A stretch of 64,000 bases of DNA from positions 272,159 through 336,158 of the forward strand of contig JASJAW010000001.1 of assembly GCA_030066795.1 (NCBI GenBank). The letters run 5' to 3'. Positions within the stretch are counted from its first letter, which is position 1; every line of letters starts with the position of its first letter. The position numbers were made by a program, and so were the translations under genes. The notes under the pieces are model-generated. The model worked only from the letters and a program-made list of their open reading frames with translations. It did not search any database and had not been told where the DNA came from. This document shows, one piece after another, positions 29,500 through 39,400 of the stretch. Source of the DNA: Dinoroseobacter sp. (lineage in GTDB: Bacteria; Pseudomonadota; Alphaproteobacteria; Rhodobacterales; Rhodobacteraceae).

Positions 29500-29868
29500 A
29501 TGACAAAGAAAGTATTGATGGTGGGCTGGCATCCATCGGTCGTGAACTACGCAAAATACCCGGGGCTAACGCCGGAAAAACTGGAAGGCGCATTGCGCGC
29601 GGATGAGACGAAGCTGAACGGGTTAGGGTATGATGCGTCGCTGGTCTTTATCACCGATGGCGAAACGGCGGCTGAGAAGGTCGCGGACACGCTCAAAGAG
29701 CAGTCTTACGACGTGGTCCTTATCGGTGCCGGTGTCCGCAAAGACGACGATCATTTCCTGGTATTCGAGCAGTTGGTCAACACGGTGCACGAACACGCGC
29801 CGCAGGCGCGGATTGCATTCAACACCGGACCCACGGATTCCGACGCAGCAGTTCAGCGCTGGGCATGA
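29500..29868 (+). CDS. Small conserved hypothetical protein
   Basis: MTKKVLMVGWHPSVVNYAKYPGLTPEKLEGALRADETKLNGLGYDASLVFITDGETAAEKV...; divergent from marR. Confidence 0.7.
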   Translation: MTKKVLMVGWHPSVVNYAKYPGLTPEKLEGALRADETKLNGLGYDASLVFITDGETAAEKVADTLKEQSYDVVLIGAGVRKDDDHFLVFEQLVNTVHEHAPQARIAFNTGPTDSDAAVQRWA

Positions 29869-29972
29869 TCCGGGTCTTTGCATACCTATCGCAATTGATT
29901 GTTATGCAATCACACGGCTACCGGCGGCCTTAAACGGCCAGCCGGTACAGTTATGATACCCCGAGCGTGAAC

Positions 29973-30617
29973 TTAAGCGGCGGGCTTGCGCTTCCGCGAC
30001 ACAAATCCAAGCGCGCCGAGACCTGCCAGAACGAGGGGAAAGGTCGCGGGAAGGGGAATAACCGCGGCATCGGTGACCTGGAACAGCGCTTCACCAGACG
30101 CGGGCACGCCGCCTTCCAAGAACTTCATGCGGTAGTTGCCCGCCGGAAGGTTTGTAAACAAAACGTCCCCGGGCCGCGATACAGGTCCGGTACTTGGCCC
30201 GGTATACCCGGCGGCTGCGACCTCGTTGCAGCTCTCGTATGTGATTAACGTATAAGCGCTTTGTCCACAGGAAGGGTTTCTTGTGGTGAGCGTATTAGTC
30301 GTCGTCCCGTCGAAACCGTTTGTTGTTTCTAGGACAAAACCGGAGAGCCGTCGGATATCTGGACCTACGGGCCCGCCACCTCCGTCTCTGTAGTCAACGA
30401 ATGTCAGGTCAAAGGGTCGGTCGGTTTGAAACGCAGCAGAGGCGGCGTAGACCCCGCCTTGATCTGTATCCCAAGCGAACCCGGCGAAACCGCTACTATC
30501 GTCCACTAAGGCGAGACCTGCTCCTTCAACTACTCCGACTGACGATTGAACCACTGCAGCACTGGATACGGTGGCCATCAATACGCAGGCGGCCGCACAC
30601 AACGAAACTTTAATCAT
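29973..30617 (-). CDS. Secreted protein with VPLPA-CTERM-type sorting signal
   Basis: Signal peptide; C-terminus VIPLPATFPLVLAGLGALGFVSRKRKPAA. Confidence 0.85.
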   Translation of the reverse strand: MIKVSLCAAACVLMATVSSAAVVQSSVGVVEGAGLALVDDSSGFAGFAWDTDQGGVYAASAAFQTDRPFDLTFVDYRDGGGGPVGPDIRRLSGFVLETTNGFDGTTTNTLTTRNPSCGQSAYTLITYESCNEVAAAGYTGPSTGPVSRPGDVLFTNLPAGNYRMKFLEGGVPASGEALFQVTDAAVIPLPATFPLVLAGLGALGFVSRKRKPAA

Positions 30618-30851
30618 TCACTTGTTCCCCCAAACAATAATAACGACAATATCGCCCATTTTTTGCATTTGGTCAATAAAATGGCCATTCTGCGCATTTT
30701 TCTGAAGCAGCCGCCATTGCGCTGGCCTCACCCCTTGCACTCCGGCTTTGGTTCAAAGGACCACGCCCGCGTGCTTTGAGGTCTGCTCACGCAGCAGGGG
30801 TAGGTTTGATAAGACGGCGCACGATCCGTTCACTGCGGCGAAGCGAAGCGA

Positions 30852-31265
30852 TCAGTCTTCTCCGCGGTCTTTCATCAATTTGTCAGCCTTTTTGCGCACG
30901 AGAACGGTGCGCAAGTCATGCATGGCCAGCAGCAGACGGTCACTTACGGCCTGCAGTTCCTCGTCGGTGGCTTTGGATTGCGCCCATTGGGTCGATTGGT
31001 TCAGGAAATCGACGGTTCGATCGATGTCCTGCAAGTGGCGTGCAGCAAGCTCGTCCCGCCTTTTCTCGATCCAGGCGTTGATCTGCGCTGCCTCGGTCTC
31101 GGTCGGAGTTTCGCCACCCTGCGGCCGGATTTCTCCGTTTCGAACATTCGCGTTGGCGATTTGAACCAAGTCCATCCTGTTTTGCCGGGTGTCCGTAACC
31201 ACACGGAAGACAGACGCGCCATTGTCTTTCACGCGAAAGTAGAGGTCTGGGAGCGAGAGGGTCAC
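30852..31265 (-). CDS. Conserved hypothetical protein
   Basis: 137 aa MTLSLPDLYFRVKDNGASVFRVVTDTRQNRMDLVQIANANVRNGEIRPQG; just downstream of aatA. Confidence 0.75.
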   Translation of the reverse strand: MTLSLPDLYFRVKDNGASVFRVVTDTRQNRMDLVQIANANVRNGEIRPQGGETPTETEAAQINAWIEKRRDELAARHLQDIDRTVDFLNQSTQWAQSKATDEELQAVSDRLLLAMHDLRTVLVRKKADKLMKDRGED

Positions 31266-31270
31266 GCCGA

Positions 31271-32533
<1,263 letters not shown>

Positions 32534-32566
32534 TCAAGCCGGAATAGAGTCAATGAGGGATAGTCC

Positions 32567-32965
32567 ATGGATGCGGATGTGAACTGGTATTCTGATGATG
32601 TCGCGACCTTTGGCGACCGTCTGGCAACCGCGCGAGAGGCCGCTGGATTGAGTCAGTCACAACTCGCACGTCGGCTCGGAGTGAAATTGGCGACCTTGCG
32701 CGGCTGGGAGAATGATGTTGCCGAACCACGTGCCAACCGTGTGCAGATGTTGGCTGGAATGCTCAACGTCTCATTGGGTTGGTTGCTGACAGGGGATGCA
32801 TCCGAGGGCGGTGTACCAGAGCCGGGGACTGGCTCGGACGCGTCGGATCAGGTATCAGCGTGGCTGCAGGACCTGCGGATGCTTCGTGCCGAACTCGCTC
32901 GGATCAACACCGATATGGCCTTGTTGGAAAAACGCCTGCGCAGCGCACTGGAGACCAAGGAATGA
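32567..32965 (+). CDS. XRE-type helix-turn-helix regulator
   Basis: FGDRLATAREAAGLSQSQLARRLGVKLATLRGWENDVAEPRANRVQMLAGMLNVSLGWLLTG. Confidence 0.9.
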   Translation: MDADVNWYSDDVATFGDRLATAREAAGLSQSQLARRLGVKLATLRGWENDVAEPRANRVQMLAGMLNVSLGWLLTGDASEGGVPEPGTGSDASDQVSAWLQDLRMLRAELARINTDMALLEKRLRSALETKE

Positions 32966-33258
32966 GCGAATTTCGCCTGTCGGAAGCCGATCTGGACCGC
33001 ACTCCAGAGGACGAATCCCGCGAAACGCGCATTAAGCGTTTGAAAATCCGGTCCTGGCGCCGTGGGATCAAGGAAATGGACTTAATCCTTGGTGGATATG
33101 CGGACGCAAATCTGCAGGCGATGTCTGAAGTTGAGCTTGATGCCTTTGATGCGCTGCTGAAGGAAAACGATCAAGACCTCTACCAGTGGGTTTCCGGCCA
33201 AGCCACATGCCCAGCAGAACATGCCCCCCTCATTGAGAAACTGGCTGGCCGCGGCTAG
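32962..33258 (+). CDS. sdhE: FAD assembly factor SdhE-like
   Basis: RETRIKRLKIRSWRRGIKEMDLILGGYAD...LLKENDQDLYQWVSG; ATGA overlap with HTH gene. Confidence 0.88.
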   Translation: MSEFRLSEADLDRTPEDESRETRIKRLKIRSWRRGIKEMDLILGGYADANLQAMSEVELDAFDALLKENDQDLYQWVSGQATCPAEHAPLIEKLAGRG

Positions 33259-33343
33259 AGCACACTCTTCGGCGACCAATTAACGGATTGTTTGAGCTTT
33301 TCGGACAGGGTCCTCCGCACGACGATCAGTGCGGAGCGCCTAC

Positions 33344-33841
33344 ATGACGGTACAAACCAGTTTGGAAGAAAAGCCCGACTTGGGCGTTCTGTCGGGATAT
33401 CAGGATGCGCTTTCCCTTGTGGAAAGGTTACATCGGCTTTTGTTGGACGTAATCAAAGATGAGTTCGAACGTGTTGGCGTGTTGGAAATCAACGCGGTTC
33501 AGGCACTGCTTCTCTACAATATTGGGGAAAACGAAGTGACTGCGGGTGAGTTGAAGTCACGCGGCTATTACCAGGGCTCTAACGTCTCCTACAATCTCAA
33601 GAAGCTGGTGGAGATGGGGTACATGCATCATCAGCGATGCGAGATTGATCGACGGTCTGTGCGGGTTCGCCTGACCGAAAAAGGTCGCTACGTGAGCAAA
33701 ACTGTGGCTGATTTGTTCGCGCGTCATGCACAAGGCTTGCAGGCGAAGTCGATTGTTGACGCAGACGGGTTAGAGACAGCCAATTCCACCCTCCGGCGCG
33801 TGGAAAGGTACTGGGGGGACCAGATCCGGTATATTTATTGA
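33344..33841 (+). CDS. ldtR: MarR-type winged-helix regulator (LdtR-like)
   Basis: SGYQDALSLVERLHRLLLDVIKDEFERVGVLEINAVQALLLYNIGENEVTAGELKSRGYYQGSNVSYNLKKLVEMGYMHHQRCEIDRRSVRVRLT. Confidence 0.8.
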   Translation: MTVQTSLEEKPDLGVLSGYQDALSLVERLHRLLLDVIKDEFERVGVLEINAVQALLLYNIGENEVTAGELKSRGYYQGSNVSYNLKKLVEMGYMHHQRCEIDRRSVRVRLTEKGRYVSKTVADLFARHAQGLQAKSIVDADGLETANSTLRRVERYWGDQIRYIY

Positions 33842-33864
33842 TCCCAGTCAACGGGGCTCTGTGT

Positions 33865-34056
33865 ATGATTTCTTTTGTTCAGTCGAACTTTATTGTTTTG
33901 TTAGGCGCTATTGTAGGCGGCACGGTTGTTTGGGCAGTGGTGTCCAGTCTCGTGCCACCGAGACGTCAAAAAGTGACGTTATCTGCTAAACCGGGAAAGC
34001 CGGCGGAAGCACCATCCTCCGCGCGGCGTGTTGCGCTTACACGCAGAGAGGTCTGA
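33865..34056 (+). CDS. Small single-TM protein (low support)
   Basis: MISFVQSNFIVLLGAIVGGTVVWAVVSSLVPPRRQKVTLSAKPGKPAEAPSSARRVALTRREV. Confidence 0.4.
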   Translation: MISFVQSNFIVLLGAIVGGTVVWAVVSSLVPPRRQKVTLSAKPGKPAEAPSSARRVALTRREV

Positions 34057-34079
34057 AGTCCGCCACACGGAGCACCAAA

Positions 34080-34508
34080 CTACCAGTGCCCGGTATTTCC
34101 CATCGACGCCCATGGTTCTTGCGCCGGCAGTGCATCGCCTTTCTGCAAAAGCTCAATGGAAATGTTATCGGGGGAGCGGACAAATGCCATATAGCCGTCG
34201 CGCGGGGGACGGTTGATCGTGACACCATTGTCCATCAGGTGTTGGCACAGCCCGTAGATGTCGTCGACGATGAAGGCGATGTGGCCAAAATGGCGGCTGT
34301 CGGAGGGAAGGCCCGGATCATCGTCCCAGTTGTGAGTCAGCTCGATATTTCCGTCAGCGCTGCCGTCAGGCGACATGAAGACATTGGTGAACCGTCCCGC
34401 TTCACTGTCGTAGCGTCGCCGTTCTGTCAGGCCAAGAAGTTCGTAGAACCGAATTGTCGCGTCCAAATCCTTGGCGCGTTGCATGACGTGATAGTACTCG
34501 ATCCCCAT
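34080..34508 (-). CDS. VOC/glyoxalase family protein
   Basis: YYHVMQRAKDLDATIRFYELLGLTERRRYDSEAGRFTNVFM...FGHIAFIVDDIYGLCQHLMDNGV. Confidence 0.88.
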   Translation of the reverse strand: MGIEYYHVMQRAKDLDATIRFYELLGLTERRRYDSEAGRFTNVFMSPDGSADGNIELTHNWDDDPGLPSDSRHFGHIAFIVDDIYGLCQHLMDNGVTINRPPRDGYMAFVRSPDNISIELLQKGDALPAQEPWASMGNTGHW

Positions 34509-34724
34509 TTAGGTCCTCTCTAGGTAATAGCTGATCTGGCATAGGTCCTACTGTTATAGCGGGTCGTACGCTGCAGGAAGCCCTTCATGCGGCAGCTGGC
34601 GCCGCCGCGAATAAAAATATCCACAGAAAATTCTGTATCTGAGGAAGTCAGCACTTTTTGTGGTGGCCATGTTCGGTTAGTCTACAACATATAGATGCAC
34701 CAAGGACCACTGAACGAGGGCACG

Positions 34725-35654
34725 ATGACCAACATGCCAAACGATATTGCAAGTCCGACTACTCCGGAAGAAGAAATTGCGCAGTTGCGCGCCGATCCAC
34801 AGCCGACCCTTCGCGCGGTCGCGCCGGGGATGGAACAGCATCTTTATCTACCGCGGCAAGTCTTGGACCATGGGTTTGTGCGTGTTGTCGATTATATGGG
34901 TGATGACGCAGCGATCGTCCAAGCCGCGCGCGTCAGCTATGGCGCAGGCACAAAAAAGGCGCGCGACGACAGTGGTCTGATCCGCTATCTCATGCGGCAT
35001 TGGCATTCGACGCCGTTTGAGATGTGCGAGATCAAGCTCCATGTGAAACTGCCAGTGTTCGTTGCGAGGCAGTGGATTCGCCATCGCACAGCAAATGTGA
35101 ACGAATACTCTGCGCGTTACTCGATCCTGGATCGGGAATTCTATATTCCCGCGCCAGAGCATCTGGCAGCCCAGTCCACAACGAACAATCAGGGCCGCGG
35201 CGATACCCTGCAGGGGGAAGAGGCAGAACGCGTACTACGCATGCTCAAAGACGATAGCACACGGGCGTATGATCATTATGAAGATATGCTTAGCCAAGAC
35301 GGGCAGCAGGGCCTCGCGCGCGAATTGGCACGGATGAACCTGCCCGCGAATGTGTATACGCAATGGTACTGGAAGGTAGATCTGCACAACCTGTTCCATT
35401 TCCTGCGTCTACGCGCCGATCCGCACGCTCAATACGAGATCCGGGTCTATGCAGATGCCATTTGCGAGATGGTGAAAGACTGGGTGCCTGCTGCCTTTGC
35501 GGCGTTTGAAGACTATCGCATGGGCGCGGTACAGGTCAGTGCCAAAGGCGCCGAGTGTCTGCGCAAGCGCCTTGCCGGCGAAACCGTAACTCAAGAGTCG
35601 TCGGGTATGAGCAAAGGAGAGTGGCGTGAATTCGTAGCGGAGTGGGGCGAGTAG
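34725..35654 (+). CDS. thyX: FAD-dependent thymidylate synthase
   Basis: [43 protein letters not shown]; ThyX RHR motif present. Confidence 0.95.
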   Translation: MTNMPNDIASPTTPEEEIAQLRADPQPTLRAVAPGMEQHLYLPRQVLDHGFVRVVDYMGDDAAIVQAARVSYGAGTKKARDDSGLIRYLMRHWHSTPFEMCEIKLHVKLPVFVARQWIRHRTANVNEYSARYSILDREFYIPAPEHLAAQSTTNNQGRGDTLQGEEAERVLRMLKDDSTRAYDHYEDMLSQDGQQGLARELARMNLPANVYTQWYWKVDLHNLFHFLRLRADPHAQYEIRVYADAICEMVKDWVPAAFAAFEDYRMGAVQVSAKGAECLRKRLAGETVTQESSGMSKGEWREFVAEWGE

Positions 35655-35782
35655 CCCTGGGATTACGTTGCGTAAGCCTGTGTCGTTTCCACCTATGATG
35701 TGGGATCACGATCCTGTTACCATCAAGCCGACGGAAACTAACAACGCTCGGTTTTCGGCCAATAAATAACCACTCACACAGC

Positions 35783-35812
35783 AAACGCCCGGAACAATTG
35801 TTCCGGGCGTTT
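35783..35812. terminator. Perfect 30-bp palindrome, probable bidirectional terminator
   Basis: AAACGCCCGGAACAATTGTTCCGGGCGTTT between convergent thyX (+) and csp (-). Confidence 0.75.
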
Positions 35813-35833
35813 CGCATCAGGCGAGAGGTCGGA

Positions 35834-36043
35834 TCAGCCCATGACCTGCAATTCGACGGCGGAGGCTCGGCCGTCGCGGCCTTCACGCAATTCGTAGGAA
35901 ATCTTGGTGTTGTCCGCGAGGCCGGTCAGGCCCGCACGTTCGACAGCGGATATGTGTACAAATACATCTTTGCCGCCCTCATCGGGTGCAATAAACCCGT
36001 AGCCTTTTGTTGTGTTGAACCATTTCACGGTGCCGGTTGGCAT
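35834..36043 (-). CDS. Cold-shock domain protein
   Basis: MPTGTVKWFNTTKGYGFIAPDEGGKDVFVHISAVERAGL (RNP1/RNP2). Confidence 0.95.
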   Translation of the reverse strand: MPTGTVKWFNTTKGYGFIAPDEGGKDVFVHISAVERAGLTGLADNTKISYELREGRDGRASAVELQVMG

Positions 36044-36263
36044 GTCCGCGTCTCCCTTTATCAATGTTTTGCCGCGTGAGCGACCTGCGCGTGAACCAGG
36101 TCTTCCACATAGTCTTTGGCAGCCCAAAGATTGGGCGGACGTCAGAAGTCGAGTATCACAGCCTTTGACTTGGGGTCGGACCTGCGCCAAGTCCAGAAAA
36201 AAAAAGCCAGCGCGTTCACATTCGTGGGAAGCGGACGCGCCATATCGATAAGATGAGGAAAAA

Positions 36264-36575
36264 ATGCGCATTTATGGACTGAAAACCTGCGACACGTGCA
36301 GGAAAGCTGCAAAAGCGCTTCAGGCGGAGGTCACAGACATTCGTTCAAAACCGCTGACTGACACGCAGCTTGCAGCCTTTTTTGCAGAGTTCGGGGAGGC
36401 TCTGATCAACCGACGCTCCACAACGTGGCGTGGATTGTCGGAGCCTGAACGCGCGGCGCCGCCCGAGAATCTGCTCAGGCAGCACCCAACGTTGATGAAG
36501 CGCCCGGTGATCGAGGACGATGCCGGCGCGCTTTACCTTGGTTGGGGGGATGATGTGAAAGCGCGACTGCTCTGA
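36264..36575 (+). CDS. ArsC/Spx-family thioredoxin-fold protein
   Basis: MRIYGLKTCDTCRKAAKALQAE...LMKRPVIEDD. Confidence 0.88.
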   Translation: MRIYGLKTCDTCRKAAKALQAEVTDIRSKPLTDTQLAAFFAEFGEALINRRSTTWRGLSEPERAAPPENLLRQHPTLMKRPVIEDDAGALYLGWGDDVKARLL

Positions 36576-37099
36576 CGCACTATGGCATCTACGGAGATCG
36601 GACCGGCACCGCGCAATACAAGGTACCCGAGGGCGAAAACCCAAAAAGCGCGCTGGTCGACGATGAGCGAAGATGGGTTGGCGTCGAACCACACCCCAAT
36701 ATCCGCGGCACCGAGCCCATGGCCCGTTATGTCAACCCAGCTTTGGACTACGACGAAGCCAATCATGGCCAAGGCCGCGGGCCGGGTGGCAAGCCCGATC
36801 ACAATCAGCACCGGCAGGATAAACTCTGCAGCGGTCCCGGCGACTACGATCGCCCAGTGGTGAAAACCAAGATTCGAAGGGTCATAACCTGCGGCCTCGA
36901 CAGCTTTTGGAAAGATCTGCGCGTAGGCTCCGAACGAGGGATTAAACAGGCCGAAAAAGCCTTCGCCCAGTTTGGTGGTCGCCGAATTCCAGTAATAGGT
37001 GAACAGAACACCGGCGAACACGAGCCGCGCAAGTGTTGGCATCAACCAGTCGCCGAGGCGATCAAGCAACTCAGTCATTCGGGAATACAGGGTCAGCAT
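36533..37099 (-). CDS. DoxX family membrane protein (bufferin/gig-type cluster member)
   Basis: Four-TM protein: LARLVFAGVLFTYYWNSATTKLGEG...; 15 bp downstream of DUF2063 gene. Confidence 0.85.
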   Translation of the reverse strand: MLTLYSRMTELLDRLGDWLMPTLARLVFAGVLFTYYWNSATTKLGEGFFGLFNPSFGAYAQIFPKAVEAAGYDPSNLGFHHWAIVVAGTAAEFILPVLIVIGLATRPAALAMIGFVVVQSWVDITGHGLGAADIGVWFDANPSSLIVDQRAFWVFALGYLVLRGAGPISVDAIVRQSSRAFTSSPQPR

Positions 37100-37114
37100 C
37101 TTGATCTCCGGGTC

Positions 37115-37861
37115 TTATGGGCTGTCTGGAGTGCAGAACAGTCGATGGGCAAAAGCCAATTGCAGTGCAGCGGTGGCGTCAAACTCGGGTGCTTCGGTGG
37201 CCGCCCTTTCGGCAGCGGCTGCAAGCGGCTGGCCGTCGGAAAGAGCGGTAAAGAATGCATAGGCACCCCCGGGCAGAGCTACTGGCACCGGATCGAATTC
37301 CTGTCTGGCGACAAGAACATCCTGACCGCCTTCGGGAAGGCGCGTTTCGGGGTCCTCGATGTTTCGTTGCCAGATCGCCAGAATTGGCCATTCTGATCGC
37401 AAAAGGCGTGCAGAAGGGGCTACAACCAACTTTAATGCGCCAAGGTCTTCTGGCGCGATCTGACCTAAGATGGCGGGATCCAAAGCGGTGTGGTCAGCCG
37501 CATGGTAACTTTCGCGCAAAGCAATCTCGAGCTTGGCTACGTCGCCTAGGTACCGAAGATGCGAAACCGGGCCGAAAGTAGCCAAGAAGTCGGGAAAGCC
37601 CGACCCGTATTGCGCAAGGATCGGCGTCACAGGGGTGTGGTTTTGCAAGTAGACCTTCGCCATCGCGGCGAAGAACTCATCCCCCACGAGTTTGGCAACT
37701 GCCGGAAACCCGGCGGCGAGCGCATCGGTCAGCGAGGCGACTACATTGTTGCGATAGACGTTAAAGCGTTTAACCGACACACGCCCTTCTGGATCGACCA
37801 CCCCGACCGGAACCGGTGCTTCGGGGTTGAGAAGCGCATTCGCGAACAGAGACTGAGTCAT
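37115..37861 (-). CDS. bufC: DUF2063-type DNA-binding-domain/BufC-like protein
   Basis: [62 protein letters not shown]; pairs with DUF692. Confidence 0.9.
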   Translation of the reverse strand: MTQSLFANALLNPEAPVPVGVVDPEGRVSVKRFNVYRNNVVASLTDALAAGFPAVAKLVGDEFFAAMAKVYLQNHTPVTPILAQYGSGFPDFLATFGPVSHLRYLGDVAKLEIALRESYHAADHTALDPAILGQIAPEDLGALKLVVAPSARLLRSEWPILAIWQRNIEDPETRLPEGGQDVLVARQEFDPVPVALPGGAYAFFTALSDGQPLAAAAERAATEAPEFDATAALQLAFAHRLFCTPDSP

Positions 37862-38712
37862 TGGACCAGGCCCGCAATCAATGCGTTGGCACGGGCGGCT
37901 TCGGCTTCCAACTCGGGCCAGTCGGGAACGTCATTGTCCCATTCGATCAAGGTTGGCTTAGGGCCTGCGCGGCGGAGTGTGTGTTCATAGAGCGCCCAGA
38001 CGGGGTCAATCACTTCCGCGCCATGACTGTCGATAAGAAGTGGAGCGCCAAATTCGTCTTCGTCCTCGTGGTGACCACCGAGATGAATTTCCCCGACCAG
38101 ATGGAGAGGGAACCCATTGATATAGTCAATTGGATCCAACTTCTGGTTCGTGCAGGACACAAAAACATTGTTCACATCGAGCAAAAGCCCGCAGCCTGTG
38201 CGCGTGCCCAACTGGGTGAGAAATTCGATCTCGCTCATTTCTGTTTCCGTGAAAGCCACGTAGGTCGACGGGTTTTCGAGGAGCATACGGCGGCCCAGAG
38301 TATCTTGGACCTGCGTGATATGTGCTGCCACACGGGACAAGGTCGCTTCGGTGTAGGGCAGGGGCAGAAGATCGTTCAGAAACCCGGTGTCATGGGTCGA
38401 CCAAGCGAGGTGCTCGGAAAAACTGGCGGGGTTCAGCCAGCCAACAAGGTGCTTGAGGCGTGCGAGATGATCCGCGTCCAGCGGACGCTCGCCGCCGATA
38501 GACAGGCCCACGCCATGTACGGAAATCGGAAATCGCTCTGCCAGTGCGCGCAACTGGGCGATCGGTCGCCCGCCCGCTCCCATGTAATTCTCAGCATGAA
38601 CCTCGAGCCACGCGACACTGCCAGGATCGGAGGTCACGTCCCGGAAATGCTGGGCTTTGTAGCCAACGCCGGGGCGTGCTGGGAGGACAGGGTCAGGCGT
38701 CAGATCAAGCAT
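37858..38712 (-). CDS. bufB: DUF692/MNIO family protein (BufB-like)
   Basis: [11 protein letters not shown]...[14 protein letters not shown]...[11 protein letters not shown]...[12 protein letters not shown]...[18 protein letters not shown] metal-ligand motifs. Confidence 0.93.
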   Translation of the reverse strand: MLDLTPDPVLPARPGVGYKAQHFRDVTSDPGSVAWLEVHAENYMGAGGRPIAQLRALAERFPISVHGVGLSIGGERPLDADHLARLKHLVGWLNPASFSEHLAWSTHDTGFLNDLLPLPYTEATLSRVAAHITQVQDTLGRRMLLENPSTYVAFTETEMSEIEFLTQLGTRTGCGLLLDVNNVFVSCTNQKLDPIDYINGFPLHLVGEIHLGGHHEDEDEFGAPLLIDSHGAEVIDPVWALYEHTLRRAGPKPTLIEWDNDVPDWPELEAEAARANALIAGLVQ

Positions 38713-38742
38713 AATAGTCTCAGATGTTCAGAAACGTAATTG

Positions 38743-38772
38743 CCCGGACCCGTCGGGCAGAACGGGTCCGGG
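38743..38772 (-). promoter_or_regulatory. GC-rich hairpin between bufA1-like and bufB-like genes
   Basis: CCCGGACCCGT-tctgcccg-ACGGGTCCGGG (minus strand), 11-bp perfect arms, no strong U-tract. Confidence 0.6.
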
Positions 38773-38788
38773 CGGTGTGCGCCGGGAC

Positions 38789-39076
38789 TTATGCCGGCAG
38801 GTCGCGGTCCAGTTCGTTCAGCGAGCCCATGCGGTCACCGGGAAGTTCCATGGTTTCGCATGTGCCGGCAGGGACGAATGTCCAAGCGTTGCCCTGATAG
38901 TCGACGGTGGAGCTGCCTGCGCAAGTGGTGCCAGCGCCAGCTTTGCAGTCGTTCTCGCCCGCGAGGCTGATGCCGTAGCACTTTTCCTGTGCTTGCGCCT
39001 CAGCAGTGGTGGAGTGACCGGAAACAGCGGCAGCAACGGCACCGGCGAGGGCGAAGGCAGTGATGGATTTCGACAT
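38789..39076 (-). CDS. bufA1: DUF2282/BufA1-like periplasmic bufferin precursor
   Basis: Signal peptide + [46 protein letters not shown]; 4 Cys (33, 44, 52, 73). Confidence 0.9.
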   Translation of the reverse strand: MSKSITAFALAGAVAAAVSGHSTTAEAQAQEKCYGISLAGENDCKAGAGTTCAGSSTVDYQGNAWTFVPAGTCETMELPGDRMGSLNELDRDLPA

Positions 39077-39344
39077 ATTTAGTTCCTTTGGTTAGCTCAA
39101 ATTCCCACCCCGGGGCTGCCGGGGATCGCTGTTCGGCGATGACAAAAAGGTAAGGGGAGCAGGTGCTCAACTGCCACTCACGCGCCCGTGCGTCACGCGG
39201 GCGTGCACAGACCGAAACATTGTTACAGAATTCGCGCATTTGAGGGCAGAATCTTCACGCTGCCGTGCGCAGACGCGAGGATTTCGCCCACACGCGTGAG
39301 CGAATTTTGCAATGCTGCGCCGCAGCTGAAATATGATCGAAACG

Positions 39345-39372
39345 AAAAAGCGCGGCTGCAGGAGCCGCGCTT
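39345..39372 (-). terminator. Rho-independent terminator downstream of thrS
   Basis: Minus strand AAGCGCGGCT-cctgc-AGCCGCGCTT followed by TTTCG-TTTCG. Confidence 0.75.
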
Positions 39373-39400
39373 CGATATTCTTTCAACACTGTGAGCGAAA

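Noticed and set aside
34617-34625. ATATCCACA resembling a DnaA box
   Set aside because: Single imperfect match without a cluster; not evidence for an origin.
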